Shown here: positions 8,212-16,483 of the stretch, piece by piece
Layout of the letters: each line of letters opens with the position of its first letter
Numbering within the stretch: the stretch's first letter is position 1
DNA from: Clostridia bacterium
GTDB taxonomy: Bacteria; Bacillota; Clostridia; Lachnospirales; Lachnospiraceae
Assembly: GCA_910575725.1 (NCBI GenBank)
Contig: CAJTFE010000001.1
Coordinates: forward strand, 1-64,000
Reading direction: 5' to 3'
Length of the DNA: 64,000 nucleotides
Translations under genes and position numbers: made by a program
Notes under the pieces: model-generated
Databases searched by the model: none
The model's input: the letters and a program-made list of their open reading frames with translations, nothing else
Told to the model about the DNA's origin: nothing

Positions 8212-9402
8212 ATGCAGTGTATATTTGACAAGCAAATCAACCGCAGAAATACCGGCAGCCTGAAATGGGATGTTGCAGATCATGAGCTTCCCATGTGGGT
8301 TGCCGACATGGATTTTGAGACGGCTCCGGAGATCATGGAAGCCATTAAAAAGAGAGCAGAGCACGGCGTATACGGCTACACAGTGCTTACAGAGGAATGG
8401 TACGACGCTTATCAGAGCTGGTGGCAGGAGCGCCACAGCTTCACTATTCAAAAGGAATGGCTGTTATTCTGCACTGGCGTTATCCCGGCTATCTCCAGTA
8501 TTATCCGCAAAATGACAACCGTAGGGGAGAACATTGCAGTTATGACTCCCGTTTACAATAACTTCTTCCATTCCATTTTAAATAACGGGAGAAATGTCCT
8601 GGAAAGCAGGCTGCGGTACGAAGGCGGAGCCTATTCCATAGACTTTGACGATCTGGAGGAAAAGCTGGCCGACCCACAGACCTCCATGCTCATTCTCTGC
8701 AATCCCCACAATCCCATCGGGAAAATCTGGGACAGAGAAACCTTGAAGCGCATCGGCGAGCTTTGTATCCGGCACCATGTTCTGGTGCTGGCCGATGAGA
8801 TCCACTGTGATTTGGCAAAACCAGGCTGTAGCTATACACCCTTTGCATCTATATCAGAAGCATGCAGGGATAACAGCATCACCTGCATCGCTCCCACAAA
8901 GACCTTTAATCTTGCTGGTATCCAGACTGCCGCTGTCTTTGCGGCGGATCCGGTGCTGCGCCACAAGGTTAACCGGGGACTGAATACGGACGAGGCAGCG
9001 GAGCCGAATGCATTTGCCGCCGTGGCCCCTGTGGCCGCATTTAACAAAGGGGGCGCATGGCTTGATGGGCTGAACGCTTATGTCTGGGAAAACAGAACCT
9101 ATGCGGAGCAGTTTATAGAGGCAGAGATAGAGGGCGTCCATGCCGTAAAGGGCGAGGCGACTTATCTTCTGTGGATTGACTGCCGGGAGGCTGTAGGAGA
9201 TTTTGCCGGGCTGTGCGGGTTTATCAGAAAAAGCAGCGGCCTCTATGTATCGGACGGCTGCGCCTACCGGAGCGCCGAGGGCTTTCTGCGGATGAATCTG
9301 GCCTGCCCGAAGGCCTTGGTTGAGGACGGACTTTGGAGATTGAAGAAGAGTATTGCGGCTTATAGGGCTCAGAAAATCAGCAATTTTCACAATCCTTCTT
9401 AA
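8212..9402 (+). CDS. MalY/PatB-type PLP-dependent C-S lyase (cystathionine beta-lyase-like aminotransferase)
   Basis: The 396-residue fold-type I PLP enzyme begins with a MalY/PatB hallmark (RRNTGSLKWD, then LPMWVADMDF). CNPHNPIG and LADEIHCDL are the cofactor-binding motifs, and Lys230 in PTKTFNLAG should form the Schiff base. The family cleaves cystathionine, cysteine conjugates and related C-S bonds; some members also act as regulators (E. coli MalY). It is cytosolic and of normal length. GGAGAAGGAAAG precedes the ATG. It is probably monocistronic, because the next gene has its own ribosome binding site 77 bases on. The exact sulfur substrate is unknown. Confidence 0.85.
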   Translation: MQCIFDKQINRRNTGSLKWDVADHELPMWVADMDFETAPEIMEAIKKRAEHGVYGYTVLTEEWYDAYQSWWQERHSFTIQKEWLLFCTGVIPAISSIIRKMTTVGENIAVMTPVYNNFFHSILNNGRNVLESRLRYEGGAYSIDFDDLEEKLADPQTSMLILCNPHNPIGKIWDRETLKRIGELCIRHHVLVLADEIHCDLAKPGCSYTPFASISEACRDNSITCIAPTKTFNLAGIQTAAVFAADPVLRHKVNRGLNTDEAAEPNAFAAVAPVAAFNKGGAWLDGLNAYVWENRTYAEQFIEAEIEGVHAVKGEATYLLWIDCREAVGDFAGLCGFIRKSSGLYVSDGCAYRSAEGFLRMNLACPKALVEDGLWRLKKSIAAYRAQKISNFHNPS

Positions 9403-9478
9403 GAAATCCCGCCAAATCAGCGATATAATAATAAAGCATACAGCCAAAAAGAATTTATCGTTAAGGGGGGATTGCGTT

Positions 9479-10195
9479 ATGTCAATGGTTGTAGGTTATA
9501 AGCCTTACACAGGTGCGATTGACACAAGCAGCGCGCGCTACAAACGTGCGAAAGCAATGTATGATGAAGGACATCCTGGCGGAGAAAAGCCTAAGTCTGC
9601 TGCAAAAGCAAAGCTTGAACAGGATTTGAAAAAACTGAAAATGCTTAAGCTGATGCTTGGGCAAAAATGCGACGACCTTACGCTTGATTTTAAAAATCCA
9701 CTGGAAGCAGACGAGGAAACCTTTATTCGTAATTATATGGGGCTTTTTGACGAGGACGGTGATTTCGTAAATCCCTACGGTGTGGCGGGAATGGACATTA
9801 CAGGTAAAGACCCGTCTGAATTCCATAAAATAATAGAAGTTTCCGAAACTGCCCGGCAGGATATGTTTGACGAAACAAAGCGCCATTTCCTGCAAGAAAA
9901 CGGAGTTGCCAATGGCGATACAACAAAACGAACCGAGGTTTTTACCCGTTATCAGTTAAGCGTTGAAAAAGCAGACAGATTAAGCGGTACATGGACACTT
10001 GGACAATATGAGCGGATGTATACAAAAGCCTTTTTTGAAGCTGTTAGAGAAGCGGATCCGAACTGGCAGATTGGACAGCCGTTTGATAAAAACATTGTAA
10101 GCAGCATTACGCGCGAAGACGTAGAAAAACGCATTGTAAAAGGCAGCAGCGAATTTGCATTAAAGCCGAGGCCGTCTTTGGACGTTAAGGCATAA
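9479..10195 (+). CDS. Hypothetical protein (possibly DUF3879-like)
   Basis: The 238-residue protein starts MSMVVGYKPYTGAIDTSSAR and is hydrophilic, with no signal peptide or membrane helix. The sequence has a Lys-rich segment (residues 38-60) and a central acidic part (GLFDEDGDFVNPYG). AAGGGGGG lies just upstream of the ATG at 9479, which decides this start over in-frame codons further upstream. The opening residues recall proteins annotated DUF3879, but I am not certain. No function can be assigned from its neighbours. Confidence 0.6.
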   Translation: MSMVVGYKPYTGAIDTSSARYKRAKAMYDEGHPGGEKPKSAAKAKLEQDLKKLKMLKLMLGQKCDDLTLDFKNPLEADEETFIRNYMGLFDEDGDFVNPYGVAGMDITGKDPSEFHKIIEVSETARQDMFDETKRHFLQENGVANGDTTKRTEVFTRYQLSVEKADRLSGTWTLGQYERMYTKAFFEAVREADPNWQIGQPFDKNIVSSITREDVEKRIVKGSSEFALKPRPSLDVKA

Positions 10196-10429
10196 TCTAT
10201 AAAGCGGATAAACGTCAAGTCCGCTAAGGGGCAGTTCTACGGCTGCTTCACAGTGGAAGTGCAGCTTCCCCTGTGAGACAGCTGTAGAACTTTCTGCCTT
10301 TATAATATTACGGACAAGGCAGGCTATGCCCTCAGTTTCTTTCATTTCTTTATCTGTATTCTTATTTTTCCTTTCTCCATTTAGAATTTCACACAAGTCA
10401 ATTTCATAGGAAGCTGGTATTTCAATCAA
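10160..10429 (-). other. Possible decayed minus-strand CDS
   Basis: A minus-strand frame starting at TTG reads like real protein (IEIPASYEIDLCEILNGE, later GIACLVRNIIKAESST), with normal amino-acid mix. It lacks a clear ribosome binding site, overlaps the 3' end of the preceding gene and contains the hairpin at 10234-10290. It may be a gene remnant. Confidence 0.25.
10234..10290. repeat. Imperfect long hairpin downstream of the 9479-10195 gene
   Basis: GTTCTACGGCTG (10234-10245) and CAGCTGTAGAAC (10279-10290) pair with one mismatch, with a further inner stem CACAG/CTGTG and an apical GGAAG/CTTCC. A smaller hairpin, AGCGGA/TCCGCT, precedes it at about 10203-10226. It may serve as a transcription terminator or processed RNA end; there is no strong T-run. 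Confidence 0.45.
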
Positions 10430-10481
10430 AACACAGTTTCTGCCTCAGAGGAATCCGGCCCGTCGTGCGTCTTGGCTAAGG

Positions 10482-10637
10482 ATGGACTTGCCACCCTTGC
10501 GTATTTCATGTATGATGGTAAGAAGTGATGCAGCGATCCCGGTCTGCCTTGAAAAGGTGCAGAAATCTACGGAATTGTTACAAAATCATCCGAATGAAAA
10601 AGAAAGCGAGGGAGCATATGAATTTTCATCCAAATAG
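10482..10637 (+). other. Possible 51-residue ORF overlapping the DUF5058 start
   Basis: The frame reads MDLPPLRISC ... VCLEKVQKSTELLQNHP and ends SSK at 10637. It is also open upstream without a start. The composition looks protein-like, but there is no good ribosome binding site, and it overlaps the next gene by 20 bases. It could be a gene remnant or an upstream ORF. Confidence 0.2.
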
Positions 10638-11343
10638 TACACTTTTATTTATTTTAGCCGGGGCAGTGATTGTGTTTGTCATTGCCCAGTCCCTGTTTTT
10701 CCTGGTCCGGGCCTTCCAAAGAGGGAAGGAGCTGGGCATGGACATGGGACAGCTTCGCAGAACCGTATTGTCCACGGCGGTATTCACCATTGCGCCGGCC
10801 GTGTCCATTCTGCTGGGCGTTATCACCTTGTCGAAGTTTCTGGGGCTTCCCCTGCCCTGGCTGCGCTTAAGCGTTATCGGCGCTATCACCTATGAGCTGC
10901 CGGCGGCGACCTCCACGGCCAACGCTCTTGGCATCTCCCTTTCGGAGACTGTCACAGATCCTTCTGTGTACACGGCCATTGCCTGGGTTATGACTCTGGG
11001 AATCTTCCCCGGCCTTATCTGGGTGCCTCTGTTTATTAAGAAGATTCAGGGCGGTCTGATGAAGATAAAGAACAAGGACGGAAAATGGGGCGATATTCTG
11101 ATGACGGCCATGTTCCTGGGCATGATTTCCGCATTCCTGGGTATGGTGTTTGCTGATATCCGATCCGGCCTTAAGGGATGGATTCCCATTTTTGTACTGC
11201 TGTTTTCCGCCCTGCTGATGGGAGTCTGCGGAATCCTCATTAAGAAATGCAAGGTAAAATGGCTGGAAAACTACGCCCTGCCCATCAGTATGCTGGGGGC
11301 AATGGCATTTGCGGCGGTGATTACACCCATAATAGGAGGATGA
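10618..11343 (+). CDS. DUF5058 family membrane protein, putative transporter subunit
   Basis: The 241-residue polytopic protein has about six predicted membrane segments, beginning with LLFILAGAVIVFVIAQSLFF. Conserved-looking parts are TIAPAVSILLGVITLSKFLG and ITYELPAATSTANALG. This matches the DUF5058 family, which has no established function. GAGGGAGC lies just upstream of the ATG at 10618; the longer frame from 10525 lacks a ribosome binding site. It is followed by a second membrane protein and an M20 peptidase, so the pair probably forms a transporter for the peptidase's substrate. The substrate is unknown; peptides or N-acyl amino acids are an inference. Confidence 0.7.
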   Translation: MNFHPNSTLLFILAGAVIVFVIAQSLFFLVRAFQRGKELGMDMGQLRRTVLSTAVFTIAPAVSILLGVITLSKFLGLPLPWLRLSVIGAITYELPAATSTANALGISLSETVTDPSVYTAIAWVMTLGIFPGLIWVPLFIKKIQGGLMKIKNKDGKWGDILMTAMFLGMISAFLGMVFADIRSGLKGWIPIFVLLFSALLMGVCGILIKKCKVKWLENYALPISMLGAMAFAAVITPIIGG

Positions 11344-11344
11344 G

Positions 11345-11510
11345 AAATGCCTGGTGTTTTTGAAAACATTTTTTGCTGGACGGTAAAGCTGCAAAGGCGC
11401 ACGAGAGGAACTTTTATGAGTGCTTTTTCGAATAAAAGTTTCTCTCATTACCAGTGTGTCGAAGCAGCTTTACCCTTTAGTGCTGTCGCGCAGCGACTTA
11501 GAATAGGAGG
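11345..11510 (+). repeat. Family A intergenic palindrome, copy A1, with mini-ORF
   Basis: The core hairpin runs from GGTAAAGCTGC (11382-11392) to GCAGCTTTACC (11464-11474). An inner stem pairs AGAGGAACTTTTAT with ATAAAAGTTTCTCT. Inside is an ORF starting at 11416 (MSAFSNKSFSHYQCVEAA...), preceded by AGAGGA, which stops at 11512-11514, six bases before the next gene's ATG. The trailing segment CGCGCAGCGACTTAGAATAGGAGG supplies the ribosome binding site of the downstream gene. Confidence 0.8.
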
Positions 11511-11519
11511 ATAAGAGGT

Positions 11520-12179
11520 ATGAAAAAGAGAAGCTACGAAGATATGACGCACATTTACGGACGCATCTGGATCTTAAGCGCCCTGGGGATGATATTTGCC
11601 TATCCCATCATTACCTGTATCTACTACAATGCCTGGCCCGGCTGGCGTCCGGTGCTCCAGGGACTTCTGGGCGTGGCGCCCATTTTCTGGACGGTGGGAA
11701 TCATCGAGGTTATCACCTTTATTCCCATGCTGGGAACGGCAGGCTCCTACCTGGCCTTTGTGACGGGAAACCTTACCAATCTGAAGGTTCCGGCAGCCCT
11801 TGCGGCTATGGAAAATGCAAAGGTAAAGCCGGGCAGCGACGAGGGCGAGGTGATTTCCACCATAGCGGTAGCCACCTCCTCCATGGTGACGGTGCTGATC
11901 ATTGCCCTGGGCGTGGCCATGCTGGTTCCGTTGACGCCGATTCTGGACAACCCGGCAGTGAAGCCTGCCTTTGACAATATTCTTCCCTCCTTGTTTGGAG
12001 GATTGGCGGTAGTATATGTGAGCAAAAACTGGAAGCTCTCTGTTGCGCCGCTGACATTTATGATTGTGCTGTTTCTGCTGGTGCCCTCCCTGGCCGGTTC
12101 CGTAGGCATTCTGGTTCCTGTGGGAGCGCTGATAGCGATTGGAGGGGCGCGGATTCTGTATAAGAAAAATATGCTGTAA
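11520..12179 (+). CDS. Integral membrane protein, partner of the DUF5058 protein
   Basis: The 219-residue protein has about six membrane segments (from ILSALGMIFAYPIITCIYY through the C-terminal LVPVGALIAIGGARILY). Family not recognised with certainty. The segment FIPMLGTAGSYLAFVTGNLTNLKVP looks like a conserved functional loop. AGGAGG lies seven bases before ATG and is donated by the preceding repeat. The order of two small membrane proteins then a membrane-anchored M20 peptidase points to a two-component permease feeding the peptidase. Translation may be coupled to the mini-ORF in the repeat, which is an inference. Confidence 0.65.
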   Translation: MKKRSYEDMTHIYGRIWILSALGMIFAYPIITCIYYNAWPGWRPVLQGLLGVAPIFWTVGIIEVITFIPMLGTAGSYLAFVTGNLTNLKVPAALAAMENAKVKPGSDEGEVISTIAVATSSMVTVLIIALGVAMLVPLTPILDNPAVKPAFDNILPSLFGGLAVVYVSKNWKLSVAPLTFMIVLFLLVPSLAGSVGILVPVGALIAIGGARILYKKNML

Positions 12180-12235
12180 TAATATGGAAATAAAAAATCG
12201 GTGAGCATGAAAGAAAAAGAAAGCAGGTGAAACCT

Positions 12236-13678
12236 ATGTTATGGTATGTACTAGGAGCAGCGGTGGCTGCTGTGGTTATTTTTCTGGCGGTCATTGTCCT
12301 TCGGGCGGTGCAGTTTCGTCCGAAGCCGGAGCTTATGCCGTCAGCCAAGGAGGTAACCTTAGAGGAAGAAAAGATTGTAAAGGATATGCAGGAAATGATC
12401 CGCTGCAGGACTGTTTCCTACAACGATGCCTCTCAGATCGACGAGGCAGAGTTTGAAAAGTTCCGCAAGCTTCTTCCCGAATTGTATCCCCGGATTCACG
12501 AAATCTGTGAGCAGACCTTCCTGGGAGTCAACGGAATCCTCTACTGCTGGAAGGGGCGTGAGGCAGGGGATCCCGTGGTGCTGATGTCCCACTACGACGT
12601 AGTTCCTGTGGAGGAATCCCAGTGGGAGAAGCCGGCATTTGAGGGGATCTGTGAGGGCGGCGAGCTCTGGGGCCGTGGAACCCTGGATACCAAGGGGACT
12701 TTGTGCGGCATTCTGGAGGCGGCGGAGAAGCTTATAGGCGACGGCTTTGTGCCAAAGCATGATATTTATTTTGCATTTTCCGGACAGGAGGAGATCAACG
12801 GCTCCACCTGTCCTTCCATGGTGGACTGGTTTGAGGAACAGGGCATTCATCCGGCTATGGTGGTGGATGAGGGAGGCGCTGTGGTGGACAATGTATTTCC
12901 GGGAGTAGATCGGGAATGCGCCCTTATCGGAATTGCGGAGAAGGGACTGACGAACATCGAATTTCATGCAAAGAGCAGCGGCGGCCATGCTTCCATGCCT
13001 CCGGTACATACCATTGTGGGTGAGCTGGCCCAGGCGGTAGTGGATGTGGAGAAGCATCCCTTTCCGAGGCAGCTCACAAAGCCGGTTCGGGAGATGCTGG
13101 ATACATTGGGACGCCACTCTACCTTTGCATACAAGCTGCTGTTCGCCAATCTCTGGTGCTTTGAGGGCCTTTTTGACAAGGTCTGCCAGAAATCCGGCGG
13201 CGAGCTGAACGCCATGCTGCGGACGACCTGCGCCATGACGAAGATGGAGGGCGGAAAGGCATTTAACGTAATTCCGCCTAAGGCCTCCGTGGGCATGAAC
13301 CTGCGTCTCATCGGAAAGGATACGGTGGAGTCTGCCCGTGCATATCTGGAACAGGTGATTCACAATCCCAACATTGAAGTAACGGTCTTTGAGGGAAGAA
13401 ACCCTTCCAAGGATTCGGACACTGCCTGCCCGGAGTGGGGGCTGCTGTGCCAGGCTGTGGCAGACACCTGGAAGGAAGCGCTGGTGGCGCCTTATCTGAT
13501 GATGGCCTGCAGCGATTCCTGGCATTACTGCCGGATTACAGACCGGGTGTATAAGTTCTCTGCCATGAAGCTTTCCAAGGAAGAGAGGGGCATGATTCAC
13601 GGAAACAACGAACGGGTGCCGGTAAAAACACTTGTAAAGACCGTGGAATTTTATGTGCGGCTGATGGAGAAGTGTTAA
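12236..13678 (+). CDS. M20 family metallopeptidase (carboxypeptidase S-like), membrane-anchored
   Basis: The 480-residue protein has one N-terminal membrane helix (residues about 3-24) followed by an M20 zinc peptidase domain. SHYDVVP supplies the first metal His, WGRGTLDTKG the bridging Asp and SGQEEING the catalytic and metal Glu pair, with a dimerisation domain inserted after about residue 240. Length and signatures fit the CPS1-like branch, which removes C-terminal residues from peptides or hydrolyses N-acyl amino acids. The ATG at 12236 is well spaced from AAAGCAGG; the in-frame GTG at 12227 abuts it. It is the last gene of the DUF5058 operon and is convergent with the LacI gene. Confidence 0.85.
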   Translation: MLWYVLGAAVAAVVIFLAVIVLRAVQFRPKPELMPSAKEVTLEEEKIVKDMQEMIRCRTVSYNDASQIDEAEFEKFRKLLPELYPRIHEICEQTFLGVNGILYCWKGREAGDPVVLMSHYDVVPVEESQWEKPAFEGICEGGELWGRGTLDTKGTLCGILEAAEKLIGDGFVPKHDIYFAFSGQEEINGSTCPSMVDWFEEQGIHPAMVVDEGGAVVDNVFPGVDRECALIGIAEKGLTNIEFHAKSSGGHASMPPVHTIVGELAQAVVDVEKHPFPRQLTKPVREMLDTLGRHSTFAYKLLFANLWCFEGLFDKVCQKSGGELNAMLRTTCAMTKMEGGKAFNVIPPKASVGMNLRLIGKDTVESARAYLEQVIHNPNIEVTVFEGRNPSKDSDTACPEWGLLCQAVADTWKEALVAPYLMMACSDSWHYCRITDRVYKFSAMKLSKEERGMIHGNNERVPVKTLVKTVEFYVRLMEKC

Positions 13679-13696
13679 GACCGGAGGATCAAAGGC

Positions 13697-14722
13697 TTAG
13701 CTTTTGACAGCGCTCTGCACGGAAAACCGGCGCACCAGCTTTGTGGAAATCTCAATTTTTACCGTATGGGGCACCGGCGTGGTAATCTGATGAATCAGCT
13801 GCCTTGCCGCCGTCTGCCCCATAAAAGTTCTGGGAATATCTATGGTTGTGAGAGAGGGCTCCACAATCCGGCTTTCGGAGATATTGTCGAAGCCTGCAAT
13901 CGCCACGTCCTCAGGTATCCGCCAGCCCCGCAATTTCAGCGCCTTCATGGCGCCGATGGCAATCAGATCATTATCTGCAAAATAGCATTTCGCCAGGGAG
14001 GCCTCCCGGTCAATGATTTCCAGCATGTCTGAGAGAGCTCCCTCAATGGAGGGCGGCAGCTCGTGGATCACCGAATTGGAGGGAGACATTCCGTGCTCCC
14101 GCAGAGCCGTGTCAAAGCCGATCCGCCGCTCCTCAAAGTTTCCGATCCGGTAGGAGGAACGCATATACCCAGGCTGGCTGCCGCACTGATTGATGAGCAG
14201 GCTCGTAGCAAGGTAAGCCCCCTGCCGGTTGTTGATCAGCACACTGCTGCATCCCAGGGAATCAAAGTGGGAGTCCAGCAAAAGAACCGGCACCGAAAGC
14301 TGGAGGAACATTTGGCATACATGAATGCTGGTCTCCGTCCCCAGAAGAATAATTCCGGCGCAGTTGGCAATCCGCAGATCTTCAATCCATTTCTGGACAT
14401 CATCCCTCTTCTCGTTAATCTGGACAAGCTTCAGCTGATACCCCTGGTTCCGGCATTCCTGCTCAATCCCGTCTGTCAGCTCCGAAAAAATCGGCATATA
14501 ATTTAAAATCGCATTGTGGGCCCGGTAGATAATACAGTAGATATCCCCCGGATGCCCGTTCTTTAAGGAAAGGCGCGTAAAATCATATCCGTACTTCTCC
14601 GCAGCCTTAATCACCTGATCCCGGGTAGCGGTGCTTACGCCGGGCTTATTATTCAGGGCCATAGATACGGCTGTGGCAGAGAGATTCAGTTTTTTGGCCA
14701 GTTCTTTTGCGGTAATCGCCAT
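13697..14722 (-). CDS. LacI-family transcriptional regulator of the pentose/glycoside operon
   Basis: The 341-residue protein has an N-terminal LacI helix-turn-helix (ITAKELAKKLNLSATAVSMAL, with hinge region about residue 50) and a periplasmic-binding-protein-like effector domain (for example ENDLIAIGAMKALK-type and VAIAGFDNISESRI segments). It is transcribed divergently from the isomerase-transketolase-kinase operon and most likely represses it until a sugar ligand binds. Its leader carries the family B tail (TTACGGAACTGGAATAAGACTGGAATAGGAG, read in two parts on the minus strand), which gives its ribosome binding site. The effector is unknown; a pentose or branched pentose is inferred from the neighbours. 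Confidence 0.85.
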   Translation of the reverse strand: MAITAKELAKKLNLSATAVSMALNNKPGVSTATRDQVIKAAEKYGYDFTRLSLKNGHPGDIYCIIYRAHNAILNYMPIFSELTDGIEQECRNQGYQLKLVQINEKRDDVQKWIEDLRIANCAGIILLGTETSIHVCQMFLQLSVPVLLLDSHFDSLGCSSVLINNRQGAYLATSLLINQCGSQPGYMRSSYRIGNFEERRIGFDTALREHGMSPSNSVIHELPPSIEGALSDMLEIIDREASLAKCYFADNDLIAIGAMKALKLRGWRIPEDVAIAGFDNISESRIVEPSLTTIDIPRTFMGQTAARQLIHQITTPVPHTVKIEISTKLVRRFSVQSAVKS

Positions 14723-14835
14723 GTCTTATATACTCCTATTCCAGTCTTATTCCAGTTCCGTAATATCCCTTAAATTACATCCTTATTTCCCCTTATTATA
14801 AACAGATTTAGAAAAAAAGCAAGTGGGTAAAGTAA

Positions 14836-14860
14836 AAATAAAGTGAAAATCACTTTATTT
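14836..14860. promoter_or_regulatory. Perfect palindrome, candidate LacI operator
   Basis: AAATAAAGTGA (14836-14846) and TCACTTTATTT (14850-14860) are perfect inverted repeats around AAA, in the divergent region. The site ends four bases upstream of the -35 box of the isomerase operon. That location suits a repressor or dual regulator. The odd-length centre without CG differs from classic LacI operators. Confidence 0.55.
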
Positions 14861-14864
14861 TTTA

Positions 14865-14893
14865 TTGCTATAAAGAACTAATAAAGCTATATT
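14865..14893 (+). promoter_or_regulatory. Promoter of the isomerase-transketolase-kinase operon
   Basis: TTGCTA (14865-14870), 17 bases, TATATT (14888-14893). It lies 45 bases upstream of the isomerase ATG and next to the candidate operator. Confidence 0.5.
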
Positions 14894-14937
14894 ACAGATA
14901 GTACAACAACATAGGAACAAGAAACAGGAGGATGAAA

Positions 14938-16338
14938 ATGGAAAAGATCAAAATCGGTTACGCACCAACCAGAAGAAGCATTTTCAGTGCACCGGACGCA
15001 GTCAAGTACCGCGGACTGACGGCAAAGCGGCTGGAAGAACTGGGGATTGATTTTGTGGATATTACGGACATCAATGAAGAGGGACTTCTCTACAATGATG
15101 AAGATATGTATAAAATTGCAGAGAAATTTAAAAAGGAAAAGGTGGACGGCCTCTTTCTGCCCCACTGTAACTTCGGGACAGAGTTTGAGTGTGCAAGGCT
15201 GGCGAAGGAGCTCGGCGTTCCCGTGCTTCTCTGGGGTCCCCTGGACGAGCGGCCGGAGCCGGACGGAACGAGACTTCGCGATACCCAGTGCGGCCTCTTT
15301 GCCACAGGCAAGGTGCTTCGCCGTTTCCGTATTCCCTTCACTTATATGACCAACTGCCGTTTGAGCGATCCCGTCTTTGAGAGGGGCTTAAGAGATTTTC
15401 TGGCCGTGTGCAACGTAGTAAAGACTTTCCGGAATATCCGGATTCTTCAGATATCCACCCGGCCTTTTGAGTTCTGGTCTACTATGTGCAACGAAGGCGA
15501 GCTTTTGGAGAAGTTTAATATTCAGCTTACCCCCATTCCCATGCCGGAGCTTACGGATGAGATGAAGAAGGCAAAGGAGGAGGGCACAGAGGTTGCCGAG
15601 GTCATCCGCTACTGCAAGGAGCATATGGAGATCCAGATCAAAGAGAACGAGCTGGAGAATGTAGCGGCCCTCAAGGTGGCCATGATGCATCTGGTAAAGA
15701 AATACGGCTGCAAGGCGGCGGCTATCCAGTGCTGGAACCAGCTCCAGTCCGAGATTGGCATTATGCCCTGTGCGGCCAATGCCCTGATGAACGAGGAAGG
15801 AATCCCCGTTGTCTGCGAGACAGACATTCACGGAGCCGTCACCGCGCTTCTGGTAGAGGCGGCCGGAATGGGAGAGAAGCGCAGCTTCTTCGCTGACTGG
15901 ACCATCCGCCATCCGGATATTCTAAACGGCGAGCTTTTGCAGCACTGCGGCCCCTGGCCCATTTCCGTGGCAAAGGAGACCCCGAAGATTACATACCCCT
16001 TAGCCTTTGACCATCCGGGCAGCATCACGGCCGAGGCAAAGCACGGAGAAGTGACCCTGGCAAGATTTGACGGCGACAACGGCGAGTATTCCCTGCTCCT
16101 TGGCAATGCAAAGGGCGTGGAAGGCCCGAAGGGCATGGGCACCTACCTGTGGGTAGAGGTGGAGAATATCAAGCGTCTGGAAGCAAAGATTGTGGAAGGG
16201 CCTTATATCCATCACTGTGTGGGGATTCATGAAAATGTAGTTCCGGTGCTCTATGAGGCATGTAAGTATCTGGGAATCAAGGCAGATTTGTACGACCCCA
16301 TTGAAGAGGATGTAAAAGCTTATCTTCGGGGCGAGTGA
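14938..16338 (+). CDS. L-fucose/L-arabinose isomerase-like sugar isomerase
   Basis: This protein of about 466 residues has the fold pattern of the L-fucose/arabinose isomerase superfamily: N-terminal Rossmann-like parts (FLPHCNFGTEFECARLAKEL, VLLWGPLDE), a central WNQLQSEIGIMPC segment, and a C-terminal metal-dependent part with CETDIHGAVTALL, FADWT and HHCVGIHE. Members interconvert aldoses and ketoses. It opens an operon with a split transketolase and an FGGY kinase, which implies that its ketose product is phosphorylated and enters the pentose phosphate pool. Because two apiosidase-like genes lie nearby, D-apiose to D-apulose is my favoured reaction, but pentoses such as D-arabinose are alternatives. 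ATG 14938 is better spaced from AGGAGG than ATG 14932. Confidence 0.7.
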   Translation: MEKIKIGYAPTRRSIFSAPDAVKYRGLTAKRLEELGIDFVDITDINEEGLLYNDEDMYKIAEKFKKEKVDGLFLPHCNFGTEFECARLAKELGVPVLLWGPLDERPEPDGTRLRDTQCGLFATGKVLRRFRIPFTYMTNCRLSDPVFERGLRDFLAVCNVVKTFRNIRILQISTRPFEFWSTMCNEGELLEKFNIQLTPIPMPELTDEMKKAKEEGTEVAEVIRYCKEHMEIQIKENELENVAALKVAMMHLVKKYGCKAAAIQCWNQLQSEIGIMPCAANALMNEEGIPVVCETDIHGAVTALLVEAAGMGEKRSFFADWTIRHPDILNGELLQHCGPWPISVAKETPKITYPLAFDHPGSITAEAKHGEVTLARFDGDNGEYSLLLGNAKGVEGPKGMGTYLWVEVENIKRLEAKIVEGPYIHHCVGIHENVVPVLYEACKYLGIKADLYDPIEEDVKAYLRGE

Positions 16339-16475
16339 TTACGGAACTGGAATAAAAAACAGTAATATTCCTCACAGCGCACAAATCGATTTACAGGCAC
16401 ATCTTTAAGTGACTGGAAATTGATTTAGGCAAAGGTGTGCAGGGAGGAATATTACGGAACTGGAATAAGAATAGG
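16339..16475 (+). repeat. Family B intergenic palindrome, copy B1
   Basis: It begins right after the isomerase stop and ends at the ribosome binding site of the transketolase gene. GTAATATTCCTC pairs with GAGGAATATTAC, and an inner stem AAATCGATTTACAG pairs with CTGGAAATTGATTT. The unit is bordered by TTACGGAACTGGAATA on both sides. Confidence 0.75.
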
Positions 16476-16483
16476 AGTTTAGT

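Noticed and set aside
12359..13600. Long minus-strand frame opposite the M20 peptidase gene
   Set aside because: The same kind of shadow; the M20 motifs on the plus strand are decisive.
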